From Deltaproteobacteria bacterium (GTDB taxonomy: Bacteria; Desulfobacterota; Syntrophia; Syntrophales; Smithellaceae): a stretch of 18,272 nucleotides of DNA. The stretch is from NCBI GenBank assembly GCA_019136325.1, contig JAGVUJ010000219.1, positions 1 to 18,272 on the forward strand. Direction: 5' to 3'. Below are positions 15,382 through 18,272 of the stretch, in pieces (position 1 is the stretch's first letter; each line of letters opens with the position of its first letter). The translations under genes and the position numbers were made by a program. The notes beneath the pieces are model-generated. The model was not told the DNA's origin. It did no database searches and saw only the letters and a program-made list of their open reading frames with translations.

Positions 15382-15433
15382 TTTTGATATAGATCCCTCT
15401 ATCAAAACCCCGCTTTGTTTATTTTTACGGGGG
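15382..15433 (+). promoter_or_regulatory. Two consecutive inverted repeats before the ketosynthase genes
   Basis: TTTTGATA (15382-15389) and TATCAAAA (15400-15407) form a perfect 8-base inverted repeat around 10 bases, and CCCCG (15408-15412) with CGGGG (15428-15432) form a second stem followed by a T-rich run. The first looks like a repressor operator or hairpin; the second resembles a weak terminator or attenuator. Together they could set the level of the ketosynthase block relative to the radical SAM genes. Confidence 0.45.
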
Positions 15434-15458
15434 ATGTTTTTGTTTTTAAGGACGGGCA

Positions 15459-16709
15459 ATGAGTTTTAAAAAAACCTTAATCCTGGGCTACGATGCCGTG
15501 TCGTCTCTGGGGACGGATCTGGATACGCAATGGCAGAGAGCCGTTGCCGGAGATTGCGGTATCGGGAATCTGACCCGGTTCCCGCTGGGGGAAAATTTTC
15601 CGGTCCGGGTTGCCGGTGAAGTGGCGGACATCGATTCACGTCCGTATCCTTTTCTGCAGCCCAGGGATTTGGCGCATTGGACCTCACCCATCTTCAAATA
15701 CGCGCTGCTGGTGGTGCATCGCGCTTTGGAGCGCAGTGGAATCGCTTTGACGAAGGCATTGGCTCCACGAGTGGCGATAACTTTCAGCTCGGCCGTCGGC
15801 GGGCTGGATGCTGTTTTGCAGGCGGATCGCCTGATGGTTAAGGACGGCAAGCTGCCTCATCCGTTTACCAATCCCAATTCCTGCATCAATATGGTCGGCG
15901 GTAAGGTATCCATTCTCACCGGCGCGACGGGTCCCATTTGTTCGACCATCACAGCCTGCGCTACCGGCGTTACGTCACTGGTCATCGGCGAGATGCTGCT
16001 GCAGCGGAATATGGCGGATGTCGTGATCGGCGGCGCGGTTGATTTTCCCCTGGTGGAGCCGATTGTCGCCGGATTTGCGACGATGAACGGCGCATACCGT
16101 CCCAAAGAAGGACAGCCTCCGGAGCGGCCCGAAAAAACCAGCAGACCGTTTTCCATCAACCGGCGCGGTTTTGTCGTTTCCGAAGGGGCGGGTTGCATTA
16201 TTCTGGCGACGGATGAATTTGTCAAAACCCATGGGCTCAAATCAAACATCGAAATGGCCGGTTGGTCCATGACGTCAGATGCCAGCCATTTCGTTTCGCC
16301 GAATTTGGCCACGGTGCAGAGGTGTATGGAGGAAACGATTGCCCATGCCGGATTAAAGCCGGAAGATGTTGACGCGATTAACGCGCATGCGACCTCGACA
16401 AAAATAGGCGATAAGATAGAGGCCGATGCGCTGAAAAATATTTTCGGCGATAGAATGCCGCCGGTATCGGCGAACAAGTCGCAGCTGGGACACGCGATGG
16501 GCGCGTCCAGCGCCATCGAAGCGATTCTGGCGATGGAAGGAATGAAACAAGATACATTATTGCCGACAATCAATTACAGCCCTGATCGGGAAATCGTGAT
16601 CGACTGCGTTGCCGAAGGCGCAAGAAAATTACAGCAGGAATTTGTTTTAAAAAACGCATTCGGATTCGGCGGATGCAATTCGTGCATCGTCTTGCGCAGA
16701 ACAGGTTAA
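15459..16709 (+). CDS. Beta-ketoacyl-ACP synthase, FabF-like (first of two)
   Basis: 416-residue condensing enzyme that extends an acyl chain with malonyl-ACP. The full Cys-His-His triad is present: Cys167 in ITACATG, His310 in INAHATST and His345 in NKSQLGHAMG, with Lys340. HATST replaces the usual HGTST. The C-terminal FGFGGCNSCIVLR has Cys where most family members have Thr-Asn or Ser-Asn. AAGGA lies about 8 bases before the ATG. The gene ends 4 bases before the second ketosynthase gene, so the two are probably co-translated and may form a heterodimer. The complete triad argues against a chain-length factor. Confidence 0.92.
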   Translation: MSFKKTLILGYDAVSSLGTDLDTQWQRAVAGDCGIGNLTRFPLGENFPVRVAGEVADIDSRPYPFLQPRDLAHWTSPIFKYALLVVHRALERSGIALTKALAPRVAITFSSAVGGLDAVLQADRLMVKDGKLPHPFTNPNSCINMVGGKVSILTGATGPICSTITACATGVTSLVIGEMLLQRNMADVVIGGAVDFPLVEPIVAGFATMNGAYRPKEGQPPERPEKTSRPFSINRRGFVVSEGAGCIILATDEFVKTHGLKSNIEMAGWSMTSDASHFVSPNLATVQRCMEETIAHAGLKPEDVDAINAHATSTKIGDKIEADALKNIFGDRMPPVSANKSQLGHAMGASSAIEAILAMEGMKQDTLLPTINYSPDREIVIDCVAEGARKLQQEFVLKNAFGFGGCNSCIVLRRTG

Positions 16710-16713
16710 AAAT

Positions 16714-17979
16714 ATGAAAGCTCCGAAAAACAGAAGAGTGTTTGTCGTCGGTTATGGAACGGCCACGCCGCTGGGAAGCACCTTTGAAAAAACATGGAAG
16801 AGGGCGGTGAAAGGCGAGGCCGGCTTTCGCAGGGTCACGCGCTGCAAGGTTGAATCCGCCTGCGACGTGGTCGGCGAAATACCGGACTGGTATCCGCTGG
16901 AGCTTGACTTTACGGACGCGAAGGAAGTGTATAACTGGAATGCGGCGTTCGTTATCTTAACCATGGCCGTCTGTAAGGAAGCGCTGCAAAATGCCGGCAT
17001 AACCGTCGATGTCCAGATAGCGCCGCGTATGGCCTGCCTGATCGGTTCAGCGCTGAACGGCGCGGATGCCTTTCGCGTGGCGGTTCATGATCTGGAACAC
17101 CGCGGCCCGCTCCGGGTCAGTCCCTACCTGTTGCCCAATTTGTGCGCCAATCTTCCTTCCGGCAAGGCGGGAATGCTGCTGAAATTTACCGGGCCGATTT
17201 TTTCGCCGCAGGGCGCATGCGCGTCGGGCAATCACGCGATCGGCATCGGGGCAAGAATGATTCGGGACGGCGACTGCGATTTTGTGCTGGCTGGCGGAGC
17301 CGACACGCCCATTCTGCCGGAGTTGATCCACGGCTTTGCCAATATGAACGCCACCATCAAAGTGAATCCGAAGGATCGCGCCTATGAAAATCCTTTACAG
17401 GCGTCGCGTCCGTTCAGCGCCGACCGGAAAGGCTTTGTCCTTTCCGAGGGAGCCGGCGTTGTCATTCTGGCGGCTGACGAAGCCGTGAAAGCTTACGGGT
17501 TAAAACCCAAAGCGGAAGTGCTGGGCGTCGGCTGGTCATCGGACGCTCATCATTATACCAGCCCGAATATGCCGACCATTATCCGCGCCATCCGGGAGAC
17601 CATCGAGGATGCGGAATTGACGCCGGAAGATATTCAGTATATCAACGCTCACGGCACGTCCACCCCGAAGGGCGACAGCACGGAAATAAAATGTCTGCGC
17701 GAGGTGTTCGGGAAAAACATAGAAAAAATTCCCGTATCGTCAAATAAATCGCAGCTGGGGCATACGCTGGGCGCAACGGCGGCCATTGAGGCGGCCCTGA
17801 CGATTGAGGGAATGAGAAAGAGTTTAATTCTACCAACGATTAATCATATTTCCGATCCGGATTTCTCCGATATCGATGTTGTGCCCAATGAAACGCGTAA
17901 ACAAAAATATGAAATTGCCCTTTCCAACGCATTCGGTTTCGGCGGAACGAACTGTTGTGTCATTTTCAGAGGAGTGTAG
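16714..17979 (+). CDS. Beta-ketoacyl-ACP synthase, FabF-like (second of two)
   Basis: 421-residue condensing enzyme, paralogous to the preceding one. Triad: Cys169 in GACASGNHAIG, His313 in INAHGTSTP, His350 in NKSQLGHTLGA, with Lys345; the C-terminus has the standard FGFGGTNCCVIF. The residue before ACASG is Gly instead of the common Thr. Since both synthases are catalytically complete, they probably act on different chain lengths or different intermediates, as the paired ketosynthases of aryl polyene clusters do. The thioesterase gene follows after 2 bases. Confidence 0.92.
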   Translation: MKAPKNRRVFVVGYGTATPLGSTFEKTWKRAVKGEAGFRRVTRCKVESACDVVGEIPDWYPLELDFTDAKEVYNWNAAFVILTMAVCKEALQNAGITVDVQIAPRMACLIGSALNGADAFRVAVHDLEHRGPLRVSPYLLPNLCANLPSGKAGMLLKFTGPIFSPQGACASGNHAIGIGARMIRDGDCDFVLAGGADTPILPELIHGFANMNATIKVNPKDRAYENPLQASRPFSADRKGFVLSEGAGVVILAADEAVKAYGLKPKAEVLGVGWSSDAHHYTSPNMPTIIRAIRETIEDAELTPEDIQYINAHGTSTPKGDSTEIKCLREVFGKNIEKIPVSSNKSQLGHTLGATAAIEAALTIEGMRKSLILPTINHISDPDFSDIDVVPNETRKQKYEIALSNAFGFGGTNCCVIFRGV

Positions 17980-17981
17980 TC

Positions 17982-18272
17982 ATGAGACCCAAACCTTTTA
18001 AACCGGACATATACAACCAGGATGAACATTATGTGCGCGACCGGACGACCGGTCTCGTCTGGCATCGCTCCACATACAGGGTTTTGTATATTGATACGGA
18101 TCGTTCGCAAGTGGTGTATCATTCCAATTACCTGCGTTATTTTGAATTTGGACGGACATCGCTGATGCGGGATCTGGCATACCCCTACAAGGAAATCGAA
18201 GACAGCGGCTATGTCTATCCTATTTTCGATCTCGGGATCAGCTTTCATCAGCCTCTGTATTATGATGACGTC
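17982..18272 (+). CDS. Acyl-CoA/acyl-ACP thioesterase, 4HBT/YbgC type, 3' end cut by window
   Basis: The first 97 codons are visible and open to the window edge. The hotdog thioesterase signature YIDTDRSQVVYHSNYLRYFE (about residues 37-56) aligns with the DTDxxGvVyhxNYl motif of YbgC and 4-hydroxybenzoyl-CoA thioesterases, and the Asp of DRS sits at the catalytic position. The usual Gly after it is Gln. The N-terminus is about 30 residues longer than YbgC. GAGGAG precedes the ATG, and the start is 2 bases past the ketosynthase stop, so it belongs to the same operon. It probably releases the finished or aberrant acyl chain; 4HBT proteins of aryl polyene clusters are comparable. The rest of the protein and any later genes are not visible. 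Confidence 0.82.
   Translation, partial: MRPKPFKPDIYNQDEHYVRDRTTGLVWHRSTYRVLYIDTDRSQVVYHSNYLRYFEFGRTSLMRDLAYPYKEIEDSGYVYPIFDLGISFHQPLYYDDV

Noticed and set aside
15857..16573. 238-codon minus-strand frame opposite the first ketosynthase gene
   Set aside because: A long open frame is a by-product of GC-biased codons in the ketosynthase gene; the coding strand has the full catalytic triad.
15459..17979. Reading the ketosynthase pair as a KS/chain-length-factor pair of an aromatic polyketide cluster
   Set aside because: Both proteins keep the active-site Cys and both His residues, and no cyclase or aromatase gene is seen.
8778..18272. Direct assignment as a ladderane or aryl polyene biosynthesis locus
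   Set aside because: The gene set overlaps both types but matches neither: the key phytoene-desaturase-like, ammonia-lyase or ketoreductase genes are not visible, so the product is left open.
1..18272. CRISPR arrays, tRNA or rRNA genes, insertion sequences, phage genes
   Set aside because: No regularly spaced repeats, no recognisable RNA genes, no transposase or integrase coding region found by reading the window.

Overview
The window (18,272 bp, roughly half G+C, tightly packed, no rRNA, tRNA or CRISPR seen) looks like a Gram-negative anaerobe. The best guess is Desulfobacterota (former Deltaproteobacteria), perhaps near the Syntrophales. This rests on a flavin reductase-rubredoxin fusion, a MoxR/VWA/acyl-CoA dehydrogenase operon, an HD-GYP sensor and a FabA-type dehydratase. 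The lineage is an inference and was not tested.

Left part (1-8472), housekeeping and accessory genes: the 3' two-thirds of a copper-type P1B ATPase (1-1302); a convergent, AT-rich, membrane-anchored metallophosphoesterase (2264-1299); a minus-strand operon read MoxR AAA+ ATPase (5935-5027), VWA/CoxE-like protein (4900-3521), divergent acyl-CoA dehydrogenase (3519-2395), with a good promoter just upstream of the MoxR gene; a plus-strand HD-GYP c-di-GMP phosphodiesterase with an extracytoplasmic sensor (6286-7668); and a minus-strand flavin reductase-rubredoxin fusion (8472-7780) with a hairpin terminator.

Right part (8778 to the end, cut by the window): about 9.5 kb of co-directional genes forming a dedicated lipid or polyketide-like pathway. 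In order: FabA-type 3-hydroxyacyl-ACP dehydratase; small two-helix membrane protein; acyl carrier protein (ACP); B12-binding-type radical SAM enzyme; membrane-anchored NodB-type deacetylase; FabZ-like hotdog protein whose catalytic Glu is His; second ACP; two tandem paralogous radical SAM enzymes with an extra C-terminal cysteine cluster; two complete ketosynthases; and the start of a 4HBT/YbgC-type thioesterase. Read together, two ACPs carry a chain extended by two FabF-type ketosynthases and dehydrated by FabA/FabZ-like enzymes. Three radical SAM enzymes could modify the chain or a co-substrate, and a thioesterase could release or edit it. The membrane proteins suggest the product ends in or at the envelope.

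The combination of type II fatty-acid-synthase parts with several radical SAM enzymes recalls the clusters proposed for ladderane lipids in anammox bacteria, but the product here is unknown. This cluster is the main discovery candidate. Smaller points of interest are a REP-like palindrome inside it, inverted repeats before the ketosynthase block, and mutually exclusive hairpins in the MoxR operon.
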